Positions 9,155 through 17,498 are shown, counted from the first letter of the stretch. The stretch is 64,000 bases of DNA from Marinobacter salinus (GCF_001854125.1 NZ_CP017715.1:3906001-3970000), one strand, 5' to 3'. The notes: generated from the letters alone by a model not told the origin. Translations and numbers: made by a program.

Positions 9155-9811
9155 TCAGAACTCACAGTCAGACCCGTCCCAGCATTTAAAACATCCAGTC
9201 TCGGAGATCGTGAGCTTGTCAATCTGGGTGCGCAGTCCAGGTACTGCTTCTTCCAATGTCAGATCTGCTGAATCGCCTCCCATGTCCGTCGCAACCCAGC
9301 CAGGATGGTAGATACCTACCGCGATGTCTTCATTCTCAAGACTTACCGCCAGGTTGCGCCCGAGATTGATGGCTGCGGCTTTGGAAGACCGGTAAATGAA
9401 CCGGTTTCCCGCCGGTGCGTTCTGTGAACCCATCTGGCTGGCAATGATCGCGATTTTCGGGGCGTGGCCGGTGTCCCTGCTGGCCCGCAGGTTGGGGAGA
9501 AGAGCCTGAACCACCAGAAAGACACCGGTTACATTGACGGCAAACGACTGTGCCCAGAGTTCCGGAGCATACCCTGTTTCCAGCTCATCGAATTTATCCA
9601 GAGAAACACCGGCATTGCAGACCAGGGTGGATATTGGCTGGCCTTCAAGCCGCAGGGCCAATGCCTTGATACTGGCCGGGTCGGCAACATCCAGCGGCTC
9701 CATGCCAGGGGAGTTCCGGGCCGTCTTGATAACCGCTGCCCCCGCACTTTGCCACTCGGTGGCCAGCGCGCTGCCAATGCCACGATTGGCACCCGTAATC
9801 AGTATCGACAT
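9155..9811 (-). CDS. short-chain dehydrogenase/reductase (CsgA-like)
   Basis: A 218-aa classical SDR with the cofactor motif TGANRGIG at residues 6-13, the NAG motif (VCNAGVS, near residue 67) and the catalytic YRSSK (near residue 143) preceded by IASQMGS with the catalytic Ser. The C-terminus (HPGWVATDMGG, then a short tail) resembles the CsgA/C-factor-like SDR group. It would be a cytoplasmic NAD(P)-dependent oxidoreductase of unknown substrate. It is separated from cheV by about 180 bases and divergent from the S41 peptidase gene. Confidence 0.85.
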   Translation of the reverse strand: MSILITGANRGIGSALATEWQSAGAAVIKTARNSPGMEPLDVADPASIKALALRLEGQPISTLVCNAGVSLDKFDELETGYAPELWAQSFAVNVTGVFLVVQALLPNLRASRDTGHAPKIAIIASQMGSQNAPAGNRFIYRSSKAAAINLGRNLAVSLENEDIAVGIYHPGWVATDMGGDSADLTLEEAVPGLRTQIDKLTISETGCFKCWDGSDCEF

Positions 9812-9948
9812 TCTTGAGTCTCCATTAAGTTGATGGTCACTTACCTTTTAGTGCTGCACTGACTACTCTTTATTGGTGAGGATCATACGATGTCCCGGAC
9901 GCATGGCCCATACTTTCAAGCGTCGCACAAACGGGCCTGGAGTGCTCT

Positions 9949-11295
9949 ATGAAGCAAAGCCAACCGAACAGTCATGCTGCTTCTGTCCCGGTCTTCAAAA
10001 ACCTTCAGGGTGTCTGGCGTTCGCAAGGTTATGGCAAGGTCCTGTGGATCGAGAGCGACCGGTATACCCTGTTTGAAGAAACCGCCATCAGTTGCCGGAA
10101 GCTCTATGCGGGCAGTCTCGATGAACTCAGTCATTATTATGAAGACCTTGAGGTCTCCCCTGGCGGACAGGCATTCAGTGCCCACCGTGTCAGTGGTGTG
10201 GCACGTATTGGCTTTCGGCGCCTGAAAGCATTACCCACAAGTGCCTTTGAAACCCTTAAGCAGGACTCCAGGAACCCGGAGTACAACTTCGAGATCTTTT
10301 GGCGAACCTTCGCCGAGCAGTATGCTCTTTTTGAACTCAAAGGCGTGGCGTGGGACGAGGCCTATCGCACCTATCGGCCGCAAATCCACGCGGGCAGCTC
10401 ACGAGAAGCCTTGTTCGCCACCATGGCGGCCATGCTGCGGCCATTGAAGGACGGCCATATCCGTTTGCATACACCCTGGGGCCACTTCAGCGCCGGTGCC
10501 CAGCCCGCGCTATACCAGCGGCTGACACGGGAGTTGGAAGACGCCAGCGATGACCGGGAGCTCACCAGTTATCTGGGTGACCTGAAAGAATGGCTACACG
10601 ATGTCATCCATGAGGACTATCTCGCGAATGGTGTAACCCATGGTGGCAACCGGCTGGTGGAGTGGGGGCGACTCAGTGAAACCATCGGCTACCTTCATAT
10701 CCGCGCGATGGCTGGCCAGAGTGGCAAGACCGGCCAGCCAGCAGCAGACCTGAACGCTGTAGACGGAATAATGCAGAAGGTGTTGGCCGACATTGGCGAG
10801 CTTCCCAATGTGGTCGTGGACCTTCGTGGCAATGGCGGCGGTTATGACGGTGTCGCGCTGCGGTTTGCCGCCTACCTGCTGGATCGCAAACGCCTGGCTT
10901 TCACCAAGTCCGCCCGCCATGGCAGCGGGTTTACCGGTAAGCAGAGCATTCATGTCGCGCCTGCCAACAAGACCTTTCGTGGCAACCTGTTTGTGCTGAC
11001 CAGCGAGCTGACGGCCAGTGCCGCTGAAATCTTTGTGCTTTCGTTACTGCAACATCCCCGCCTCACCCTGATTGGCGAGCCTACCCACGGCATCCTCTCC
11101 GATACCCTTGAGCGCCACCTGCCAAATGGTTGGCACCTGACGTTATCGAACGAGATCTACCGGGCCTATGACGGCCAGGTATACGAGGACGTTGGCATCC
11201 CGCCCCATATCCGTCTTCATTACCTTGGCCGAAAGGGCCGCGAGGAGGGGAAGGATCCAATGCTGGAGCGGGTGCTTAAGCTGGCCGGGCCATGA
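9949..11295 (+). CDS. S41 family peptidase (tail-specific/C-terminal processing type)
   Basis: A 448-aa protein whose C-terminal two thirds match S41 peptidases: VVVDLRGNGGGYDGVALRF (about residues 286-304), LTSELTASAAEIFVLSL with the likely nucleophile Ser near residue 357, and IGEPTHGILSD. The N-terminal 130 residues form a separate domain with no PDZ signature that I can see. No signal peptide is visible, so it may act in the cytoplasm, which is atypical for CtpA-like members. GGAG at 9938-9941 supports ATG 9949. This is the last core gene before the island; its stop is about 40 bases from a terminator that probably belonged to tmRNA. Confidence 0.85.
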   Translation: MKQSQPNSHAASVPVFKNLQGVWRSQGYGKVLWIESDRYTLFEETAISCRKLYAGSLDELSHYYEDLEVSPGGQAFSAHRVSGVARIGFRRLKALPTSAFETLKQDSRNPEYNFEIFWRTFAEQYALFELKGVAWDEAYRTYRPQIHAGSSREALFATMAAMLRPLKDGHIRLHTPWGHFSAGAQPALYQRLTRELEDASDDRELTSYLGDLKEWLHDVIHEDYLANGVTHGGNRLVEWGRLSETIGYLHIRAMAGQSGKTGQPAADLNAVDGIMQKVLADIGELPNVVVDLRGNGGGYDGVALRFAAYLLDRKRLAFTKSARHGSGFTGKQSIHVAPANKTFRGNLFVLTSELTASAAEIFVLSLLQHPRLTLIGEPTHGILSDTLERHLPNGWHLTLSNEIYRAYDGQVYEDVGIPPHIRLHYLGRKGREEGKDPMLERVLKLAGP

Positions 11296-11333
11296 CGGGT
11301 TAAGTTGCGGGGTTTTGGGGAGGTGTAAACGAA

Positions 11334-11359
11334 AAAAGCCCCCGAAGTCGGGGGCTTTT
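11334..11359. terminator. bidirectional terminator, probably the original tmRNA terminator displaced by the island
   Basis: AAAAGCCCCCGA and TCGGGGGCTTTT form a perfect 12-bp hairpin with a two-base loop and A/T runs on both sides. It lies 10 bases before the left att copy. Read on the minus strand, CGTCTCCACCA (a tmRNA 3' end) is followed by this hairpin and TTTTTT, exactly what is expected after an uninterrupted tmRNA gene. It may also stop the S41 peptidase transcript. Confidence 0.8.
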
Positions 11360-11368
11360 CTCTTGGTA

Positions 11369-11384
11369 GTTGGTGGAGACGGCG
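11369..11384. repeat. left attachment site (direct repeat copy)
   Basis: Sequence gttggtggagacggcg, identical to 39578-39593. The preceding bases (ctcttggta here, ctcttggt there) are also similar, so the core of strand exchange cannot be placed to the base. Confidence 0.9.
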
Positions 11385-11447
11385 TCACCTTAATAATACA
11401 TTTAACTATATGTTTTATATAAAAATTACTAGCATATGACATCTGAG

Positions 11448-11468
11448 TTACCCACAAAATTACCCACA
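11448..11468. promoter_or_regulatory. candidate integrase arm-type sites, left end
   Basis: TTACCCACA occurs at 11448-11456 and again at 11460-11468, spaced 12 bases start to start. The same tandem with the same spacing is found at the opposite end of the island near the integrase gene. This is the pattern of arm-type binding sites of P4-like integrases; binding itself is inferred. Confidence 0.6.
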
Positions 11469-11513
11469 TTAGGCTCGACTAAATAGGTAGTGTCCTAATA
11501 GATAGCTAGAAAT

Positions 11514-12176
11514 TCATGTGCGGCCGCTACGATCTTGGGGATCATGCTTCAATAATGCAAAACAGTGGCGAACGTAAAAAGGTAAGCCTGATTTTCTATG
11601 TGGATGGGTAGTTCTAAATGAGAGCGCGTCAAGATGACAGCTGGATACGTTGATGGTCTCCTGTTCAACCTGAAGCTTCTTTTGCCAAGCCTGGCTGGCG
11701 GAAAGTGCATCTTCACCGTAAAAATACACAAGAATGCCGCCGTTACTCTGTCTCGAGGTTCCTGATGTATATCGAGTTGTGAGTTGCAACCAGCCTTCAA
11801 GCAGGTACGCCGGCCCTTTGTATATTTTCGCTTCACCGATCCAGGAATGTTTTTTCCAAGATAGAACAAGATCTGGATTTCCAGCTCTTTCGTCCCTCTC
11901 CACGGCAAATCCACTTAGCTTCAACATTTTGGTCAGAAAAAACGTGACGCGATCCTCCCCCACATGATCTTGCTGAAAATATTGCGGGCCTGTGCTCAAA
12001 TCCTCCAGGCAGTCATCAAGCGCCTCGTAGAAGCCTTCAAGAAATTCCTGAAAGTCACACGCGGTAAACTGTTTTATCGAGTTCGGTTGAGCGTCTTTCT
12101 CGCCAGAACTTATAACGTCCTCTAACTGCGCTAGAGTTCTAAGATTGCTATCGCTCAATTCTCTCCCCCGGCTCAA
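11514..12176 (-). CDS. putative PD-(D/E)XK nuclease, third gene of an unrecognised operon
   Basis: A 220-aa protein. The segment AGNPDLVLSWKKHSWIGEAK gives Asp 102, Glu 115 and Lys 117 in a D-X12-EXK arrangement, with Glu 74 ahead and Gln 131 (EGWLQLTTR) behind; this is a PD-(D/E)XK nuclease core. It most likely cuts nucleic acid. The TTG start at 12176 overlaps the end of the 135-aa gene by 29 bases; a TTG at 12158 is the alternative, and either implies coupled translation. No methyltransferase accompanies the operon, so it is not a plain restriction pair. I do not recognise the system. Confidence 0.6.
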   Translation of the reverse strand: MSRGRELSDSNLRTLAQLEDVISSGEKDAQPNSIKQFTACDFQEFLEGFYEALDDCLEDLSTGPQYFQQDHVGEDRVTFFLTKMLKLSGFAVERDERAGNPDLVLSWKKHSWIGEAKIYKGPAYLLEGWLQLTTRYTSGTSRQSNGGILVYFYGEDALSASQAWQKKLQVEQETINVSSCHLDALSFRTTHPHRKSGLPFYVRHCFALLKHDPQDRSGRT

Positions 12177-12555
12177 AGAAAATGAGGATCTGGTCTTTGA
12201 AGTCCTCGATCATATCCCCTGTCAGGGGGTGGGGGAGCGATCGCTCGCGTTCAGCACGGCTGATATCTTCTTTAGAGAGGGGGAAGATCTCCTCATTTTC
12301 ATCGAGGAACTCAAAACCAACTTGCAGTACGCTGAGGTCGTCGCGGCACAGATAGGCGGTCAGGGAAACAAGGTCGCGTTCAGATAGATCGATCTTCGTT
12401 TCATTCTTAACGATTCTTCGAATCTTGCCGAAAGTTAGGTGCGAAAGCTCTTGAGTCGAGTGGACATAGTCCACTACTGCCAGGCAAGCGGCACAAAATT
12501 CCACTTGTTCAGCCCAGTCGGTCTCAATAACCTTTTGTAGCACCCTAGGGGTCAT
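12148..12555 (-). CDS. hypothetical protein, second gene of the 354/135/220 operon
   Basis: A 135-aa acidic protein of no recognised family, mostly helical by composition, with no membrane segment. It starts 9 bases after the stop of the 354-aa gene and overlaps the nuclease-like gene, so the three are very probably one transcript. The ribosome site is weak, which fits coupled translation. A small acidic protein before a nuclease could be an inhibitor or adaptor, but nothing in the sequence shows this. Confidence 0.55.
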   Translation of the reverse strand: MTPRVLQKVIETDWAEQVEFCAACLAVVDYVHSTQELSHLTFGKIRRIVKNETKIDLSERDLVSLTAYLCRDDLSVLQVGFEFLDENEEIFPLSKEDISRAERERSLPHPLTGDMIEDFKDQILIFFEPGERIER

Positions 12556-12564
12556 AAGTTGCGT

Positions 12565-13629
12565 CTAATTGATCAGTTGGCTGATTTTGTCGAGAACGAA
12601 TCGATAATCCTCAAGAGATACGCAGCGCTTCACAGCACAATGATACTGTTTCTCTTTGGACGGAGCACTCAACTGTTGGAACTTTCCAGGAATGAGTAGT
12701 TCCGGGTTAGAAAATAGTTCGTCTGCCATTTTTCTTTGCCAGCGGACGCCAATTCGGAATGGGACAATTTCTGAGCTCTCACTTCCAGCTTTGTGATACG
12801 CCTCGTTCCTTAGGTCATCTGCAATTCGGCGCATGCGAGCAGTTTTTATGCCGCCACTATCGGTTACGAAGCCAAGCTCGCAAATGGACCCTGTCGACGA
12901 TTCATAGATCTTATCGATAAGTGGAAAGAGGTTAACTTTCTCCAAATGCGTCGACGTCTCCAAGCCCGCATTCTTGCCGAGCCTCCAAAGCTCTTTTTCT
13001 ATTTGCTCTACTGCGCGGTTTATCTCTGCTTTTGGCATCAATCCAGGGGCATCGACGCGAATTTCGATAGGGCCCTCTAATTTAGGGATCGATACTACGT
13101 CGAAAAACTGTTGATAGTGCCGTCGCACCGCGACGATCTCATCGTAGCCCGAGTAGTCGTCTTTTTCGGATTCTTTTATATCACTTAAAGGAACCTCGAC
13201 CCTCTCAGTAAAAAACCGTTTGGAGCTGAATATGACGTTTAGATATTGCTCATCTTCCCGCATGCTGCAGAGGTACGGTGTGTCTTCAAGCGATAATAAA
13301 TCAGCTTGTGGTAGGTAAAGCGGAAATAACTTCTGTGGTGTCGATTCAGGTATCTCTAGCTCGCGGAATGCTTCGATGAGGCTTTCTCGAAAGCCGTCAA
13401 CTGTTTGATTTAAAAGAACAACGGCTTTTTCGCCAACCAAGATTTGCTCTTCGTAGAAAGAGGTTAGGTCTTGCTCAGCTGAGGTTCTTTCCTCTCCCTT
13501 TAACGCAAGTATATTTGCTTTTAATTTTTCATACCCGTGGCCAGTTGGCAGTTCCTTTGAACTAACCAGCTTGTTCATTACGAGATAAGGGGTTCTAACG
13601 GATATGGAATTTAAAAGGTCAGCTAGCAT
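12565..13629 (-). CDS. hypothetical protein, first gene of the 354/135/220 operon
   Basis: A 354-aa protein of no recognised family. The start ATG 13629 has AAGGATC 6-12 bases upstream. The N-terminal part is charged and helical (residues about 30-95), the middle is mixed beta with repeated acidic positions, and the C-terminus ends in a VKRCVSLEDYRFVLDKISQ helix. No Walker, HUH, methylase or nuclease motif is visible. It heads a tight three-gene operon with a PD-(D/E)XK nuclease at the end, beside other defence genes, so a sensor or specificity role is a reasonable guess only. Confidence 0.55.
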   Translation of the reverse strand: MLADLLNSISVRTPYLVMNKLVSSKELPTGHGYEKLKANILALKGEERTSAEQDLTSFYEEQILVGEKAVVLLNQTVDGFRESLIEAFRELEIPESTPQKLFPLYLPQADLLSLEDTPYLCSMREDEQYLNVIFSSKRFFTERVEVPLSDIKESEKDDYSGYDEIVAVRRHYQQFFDVVSIPKLEGPIEIRVDAPGLMPKAEINRAVEQIEKELWRLGKNAGLETSTHLEKVNLFPLIDKIYESSTGSICELGFVTDSGGIKTARMRRIADDLRNEAYHKAGSESSEIVPFRIGVRWQRKMADELFSNPELLIPGKFQQLSAPSKEKQYHCAVKRCVSLEDYRFVLDKISQLIN

Positions 13630-13826
13630 TGTTGATCCTTAATGATGCGTGCGCTCCACTGGTCGGTCAACATACCAGTAACCACTCAAAGAAACCAAAA
13701 GGGAGGGGTTCGTCGGACTGCCTCTGCTCTGGCAAGCTGTCTCATATATCAATATCAGGTTGGCGGATTTCTTTTAGTTGGGAAGTTCAGATCGGTCCGC
13801 AAATAAAAAAAATTCAAACCTATATC

Positions 13827-13878
13827 ACCTCTGTGAACCAAGGCACTGACTGTGCCTCCCCTCCCAATTCACAGAGGT
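13827..13878 (+). promoter_or_regulatory. nested inverted repeat covering the ribosome site of the zinc-ribbon gene
   Basis: ACCTCTGTGAA (13827-13837) is perfectly complementary to TTCACAGAGGT (13868-13878), and an inner stem AGGCAC (13841-13846) pairs with GTGCCT (13852-13857). The right outer arm contains AGAGGT, the only good Shine-Dalgarno for ATG 13886. In RNA the structure would hide the ribosome site; in DNA it could be an operator. Confidence 0.6.
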
Positions 13879-13885
13879 AATTCCA

Positions 13886-14236
13886 ATGTCTGAAAAATGC
13901 CCCAACTGCCTATCCGTCCGGATCAGCAAAAACAACTACGGCAAGAAAACCGCTGGTGTGGTCGGTGCGTCTGCCGGTACCTATGGCGGTTTTGCCGCAG
14001 CAACCGCTGGTGCTAAGGCCGGTGCCGCCCTGGGAATCGTCGGCGGTCCGATAGGCGCGACTGTCGGTGGTATTGGCGGTGCTGTTATCGGTGCGTTGCT
14101 TGGCGGCGCAACCGGTGCTTCCGCTGGTGTAATCCTGGGCGACGTTCTCGATGAGCGTGTGCTCGACAACTACCGCTGCCTTGATTGCGGCTATTCCTTC
14201 AGTGTCGACCCTGACTCCCCAGACGACATCCGTTAA
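13886..14236 (+). CDS. zinc-ribbon and glycine-zipper small protein
   Basis: A 116-aa protein with a split zinc ribbon: CPNCLSVRI at residues 5-13 and YRCLDCGYSF near residues 95-104 give two CxxC pairs. Between them lies a roughly 65-residue stretch almost entirely of Gly, Ala, Ile and Val (repeats such as GGPIGATVGGIGGAVIGALLGG), a glycine-zipper-like membrane-active hairpin. The pairing of the two CxxC ends implies that the hydrophobic part forms a hairpin. Function is unknown; it starts the recombination module and is preceded by a structured leader. Confidence 0.65.
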   Translation: MSEKCPNCLSVRISKNNYGKKTAGVVGASAGTYGGFAAATAGAKAGAALGIVGGPIGATVGGIGGAVIGALLGGATGASAGVILGDVLDERVLDNYRCLDCGYSFSVDPDSPDDIR

Positions 14237-14267
14237 TTCCCCTCGCGCATTTCAAAGGAGAACAACC

Positions 14268-15230
14268 ATGGCTCATCTCATCGAGCAAATGGCCTATGTT
14301 GGCCAAACCCCATGGCATGGCCTGGGGAATGAACTGACCTCAAATCAGCCCTTGGAAGTCTGGGCAAAGCAAGCCGGTTTGGACTGGCAGATTCAGGAAA
14401 GCCCGGTCCGCTATGTCACCAATTCCGGCGGCACTCTGGGCGAGATCCTGTCCTACCCGGATTCCAAGGTGCTTTACCGCTCCGATACAAGGGCACCGCT
14501 GTCGGTGGTTGGTAGCCGTTTCAAGGTGGTCCAGCCCGAGGAAATCCTGGAGTTCTACCGGGATCTTACGGAGGTGTCTGGTTTTGAGCTGGAAACTGCA
14601 GGTGTTCTGAAAGGTGGCCGGAAAATGTGGGCACTCGCCCGTACCGGCCAAACTGGCATGCTCAAGGGCAACGACCAGACCAATGCATACGTGCTGCTGG
14701 CAACCGCCTGTGACGGCACCATGGCAACCACTGCTCAGTTCACCAGTATTCGAGTGGTGTGCAATAACACTCTCGTCGTCGCCTTGAAGGGCGCTACTGC
14801 CAACGCCGTCAAGGTGAAGCACAACACCGCCTTTGATGCGGACCTGGTCAAGAAGCAGCTCGGTATTTCGGTCAGTGCGTGGGACGACTTCATGTACCGA
14901 TTGAAGACCCTGAGTGAGCGAAAGGTGAAGACCTCGGAGGCCAGGAACTACTTCCTGAAGGTATTCACCGATGACTCCGGAAGTGGTGTTGGCAAAACCA
15001 ACGAGCGATCTATGGCCAAAGCTCTGTCCCTTTATGAAGGCGAAGGCATGGGCGCCACGTTGGCTTCATCGGACGGCACAGCCTACGGGCTGCTAAATGC
15101 AGTGACGGAATTCATCGACCACCAGCGCCGTGCCAAAACCGTTGACCACCGGCTGGATTCTGCCTGGTTCGGAACCGGTGCCGCTGTTAAGAACCGTGCA
15201 TTAGAGCAAGCCATGTCACTTGTGGCCTGA
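14268..15230 (+). CDS. DUF932 / phage-plasmid-like TIGR03299 family protein
   Basis: A 320-aa protein of the DUF932 family, common on plasmids, phages and integrative elements and of unproven biochemical role. The start MAHLIEQMAYVGQTPWHGLG and the later FTSIRVVCNNTLVVAL are typical of the family. ATG 14268 has AAAGGAG at 14254-14260; a longer frame from 14151 overlaps the upstream gene and has no ribosome site. It is followed by a strong hairpin terminator and then by the YqaJ exonuclease gene, an order seen repeatedly in integrative elements. Confidence 0.85.
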   Translation: MAHLIEQMAYVGQTPWHGLGNELTSNQPLEVWAKQAGLDWQIQESPVRYVTNSGGTLGEILSYPDSKVLYRSDTRAPLSVVGSRFKVVQPEEILEFYRDLTEVSGFELETAGVLKGGRKMWALARTGQTGMLKGNDQTNAYVLLATACDGTMATTAQFTSIRVVCNNTLVVALKGATANAVKVKHNTAFDADLVKKQLGISVSAWDDFMYRLKTLSERKVKTSEARNYFLKVFTDDSGSGVGKTNERSMAKALSLYEGEGMGATLASSDGTAYGLLNAVTEFIDHQRRAKTVDHRLDSAWFGTGAAVKNRALEQAMSLVA

Positions 15231-15260
15231 GCCAATCTTACAAATCTCGAAACCGCCATA

Positions 15261-15298
15261 AAGCCCACCGGAGCCTGATGCTCTGGTGGGCTTTTTTA
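15261..15298 (+). terminator. intrinsic terminator between the DUF932 and YqaJ genes
   Basis: AAGCCCACCGGAGC (15261-15274) pairs with GCTCTGGTGGGCTT (15280-15293), one mismatch, followed by a T run. It lies only about 20 bases ahead of the next start codon, so transcription of the exonuclease gene depends on readthrough or a local promoter. Confidence 0.85.
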
Positions 15299-15316
15299 TG
15301 TCTGGAGGAAAACACC

Positions 15317-16318
15317 ATGGGCATGAGTGAAAAGGTAATTCAGAAACAACGGCCAGCGTTGCGCCTGGTCTCCACCAAGGGTCTCAGCCGGGATGAATGG
15401 TTGAAGGTACGTAAGCAGGGCATTGGCAGTAGCGATGCGGCTGCAGCCGTGAGCATGAACCCATACCAATCCCAGTTGGAACTCTGGATGGTCAAAACCG
15501 GCAGAGATGCTGGCTTACCAAAGCCGGATTCGGACGATCCGACTTCACCGGTTTACTGGGGCCATATCCTGGAACCAATTGTGGCCGAGCAGTACAGCCA
15601 GCAGACGGGCCGGAAAGTGCGCCGGGTGAATGCTGTATTGCAGCATCCAGATCCGGAAAAGCACTGGATGTTGGCCAACCTGGATTACTCCGTGGTGGCT
15701 GATGACGACGTGCAAATCCTGGAATGCAAAACGGCAGGGGAGTTCGGGTCACGCCTCTGGAAAGAGGGTGTGCCGGACTACATACAGTGCCAGGTGCAGC
15801 ACCAGTTGGCTGTCACCGGCAAACAGGCAGCGGACGTGTGCGTTCTGCTGTGTGGCCAGGAGTTAAAGATCTACCGCCTTGAAAGGAACGAGGAGCTCAT
15901 CGATGCACTTTACGTGCTGGAGCGTCAGTTCTGGGATTTCGTGGAAACGGATACCCCGCCACCAGTCGATGGAACTGATTCTGCTGAACGTGCCTTGCGT
16001 CATCTGTATCCAATAGATAGAGGGGAGATCCTGGACTTCAGCCAAAGTAAGGAGCTGTCCGATGCCTTCGACGAATTGCTGGCAATCCGCAAGGAAATGG
16101 AGGCCCTCAGCTCTACAGAATCCCACCTGAAACAGCGTATTGAAAGCCAGATGGGCGAAGCCTCAAAGGCAACCTTCCCGAGCGGCAGCGTCAGCTGGAA
16201 GCGCAGCAAGGATTCCGTCGGGCTCAACGTAAAACGGTTATTGAAGGATCAGCCTGGACTACTTGAGCAATACCCACTGACGAAGCCAGGAAGCCGTCGA
16301 TTCCTCATCCAAGCATGA
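15317..16318 (+). CDS. YqaJ-like viral recombinase / lambda-type exonuclease
   Basis: A 333-aa protein of the YqaJ exonuclease family (PD-(D/E)XK fold), which resects double-stranded DNA ends for annealing-type recombination. Visible signatures are GIGSSDAAAAVSMNPYQS (about residues 35-52), an Asp in ANLDYSV (about 120) and the catalytic LECKTAGEF (about 134-142), followed by YIQCQVQHQLAVTG. The C-terminal part is a helical extension. Start ATG 15317 with GGAGG at 15303-15307. A matching annealing protein (RecT/Bet) is not apparent unless the next gene supplies a related function. Confidence 0.85.
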   Translation: MGMSEKVIQKQRPALRLVSTKGLSRDEWLKVRKQGIGSSDAAAAVSMNPYQSQLELWMVKTGRDAGLPKPDSDDPTSPVYWGHILEPIVAEQYSQQTGRKVRRVNAVLQHPDPEKHWMLANLDYSVVADDDVQILECKTAGEFGSRLWKEGVPDYIQCQVQHQLAVTGKQAADVCVLLCGQELKIYRLERNEELIDALYVLERQFWDFVETDTPPPVDGTDSAERALRHLYPIDRGEILDFSQSKELSDAFDELLAIRKEMEALSSTESHLKQRIESQMGEASKATFPSGSVSWKRSKDSVGLNVKRLLKDQPGLLEQYPLTKPGSRRFLIQA

Positions 16319-16328
16319 ATACCCCATT

Positions 16329-16366
16329 GGCCACGCGGGCGTGACGAGTGCCCTGTGGTCCTTTTT
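16329..16366 (+). terminator. terminator-like hairpin upstream of the Cys-cluster gene
   Basis: GGCCAC (16329-16334) pairs with GTGGTC (16355-16360) and GGGC (16337-16340) with GCCC (16350-16353), followed by CTTTTT. It ends 15 bases ahead of the next start codon. Confidence 0.55.
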
Positions 16367-16380
16367 ACAGGAGAGTCATC

Positions 16381-17274
16381 ATGATTAAAGGTTTAGCCAT
16401 CACGCCTCCCGTGTTGGGGCGTATCAGCATTGGCCGGGTCGTCGAGAAGAACGGCATTCGGTTACCGCAGAAAGACGATCAATTTACCATCACCTCCCAG
16501 ATTCAGGAGAAGGATGGCTGGGTGCTTCACCCCATGGACGAGGAACTGAGAAAGGATGCCCCAAACAGCAAACTCCGGACTATCCCGGTGCGCATGCTTT
16601 TCAACGACGCGGATCTGAATCTGCGGGCCGAATACACCATGTTCGACCGTAAAAGCGGGCGGCCTATGTGTGTAGGCAATGGCGACACCTGCAAGCGCCT
16701 TACGCAATCAGGAGTGCAGCCTTTGCCATGCCCGGGGCCGACGCTCTGTGAGTTCGGTAAAGGTGGTCTTTGCAAGCCCTACGGCCGCCTGAACGTCAAG
16801 GTCGGTGACGATGATGATCTTGGCACCTTTATCTTCCGGACGACTGGTTACAACAGCATCCGGACCCTTGCAGCCAGGCTGAGCTACTACCAGGCCGTCT
16901 CTGGTGGTCTGCTGGCGTACATGCCGTTGGAATTGAAGCTGCGAGGCAAAAGCACGACACAGAGCCATCGGACGCCGATTTATTATGTGGATCTGGTGGT
17001 CAAGGAGGGGATGTCGCTGCAGGAAGCGGTGGCAGAGGCGAGGGAAAAGGCCAGGCAGGTAAAAGAAGAGGGCGTTGATCAGGCTGCGTTGGATGCTGCG
17101 GCTGCAAAGGGGTTCGGCAATGCGCTGTTTGAATATGATGAAGATGAGATGAGTCAGGTGGTTGAGGAGTTTTACACAGTGACTAAAGATGCAGACAAGG
17201 GGCCAGTGGACGGTTCCTCTGTCGTATCAAAGCTGCAAAGGGGCCTCGAACCTGCGACGTCAGCATCCGGATGA
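16381..17274 (+). CDS. phage/plasmid-type metal-binding protein with Cys cluster
   Basis: A 297-aa protein found in integrative elements beside DUF932 and YqaJ genes and often labelled hydrolase or metal-binding protein. It starts MIKGLAITPPVLGRISIG and has five Cys residues between about residues 97 and 132 (CVGNGDTC, then PCPGPTLCEFGKGGLC), a plausible zinc or iron-sulfur site. The resemblance of the N-terminus to recombination directionality factor-like (gp3-like) proteins is from memory and uncertain. The tail is charged and helical. Start ATG 16381 has CAGGAGAG just upstream. Confidence 0.65.
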   Translation: MIKGLAITPPVLGRISIGRVVEKNGIRLPQKDDQFTITSQIQEKDGWVLHPMDEELRKDAPNSKLRTIPVRMLFNDADLNLRAEYTMFDRKSGRPMCVGNGDTCKRLTQSGVQPLPCPGPTLCEFGKGGLCKPYGRLNVKVGDDDDLGTFIFRTTGYNSIRTLAARLSYYQAVSGGLLAYMPLELKLRGKSTTQSHRTPIYYVDLVVKEGMSLQEAVAEAREKARQVKEEGVDQAALDAAAAKGFGNALFEYDEDEMSQVVEEFYTVTKDADKGPVDGSSVVSKLQRGLEPATSASG

Positions 17275-17498
17275 CATTAAACGAGTGGTCCTGCATGGGC
17301 CACTCACCTGGCCTGCTGCATGTTTATTTTTTGGTTGCGGAGGGATGCTGCTGGGGTAAAAGGCAGGGTCCTAGTCAGACCACATGGTAACGAACTATGG
17401 TTTGGTCTAACCTGCTGATTAATTGAAGGGAGTCGCAACGTGTTGGAGTTCTGGCTGACTCCTGTTCAAGCTATCAGCAAGGAAGCGGAGAAGTAGCC

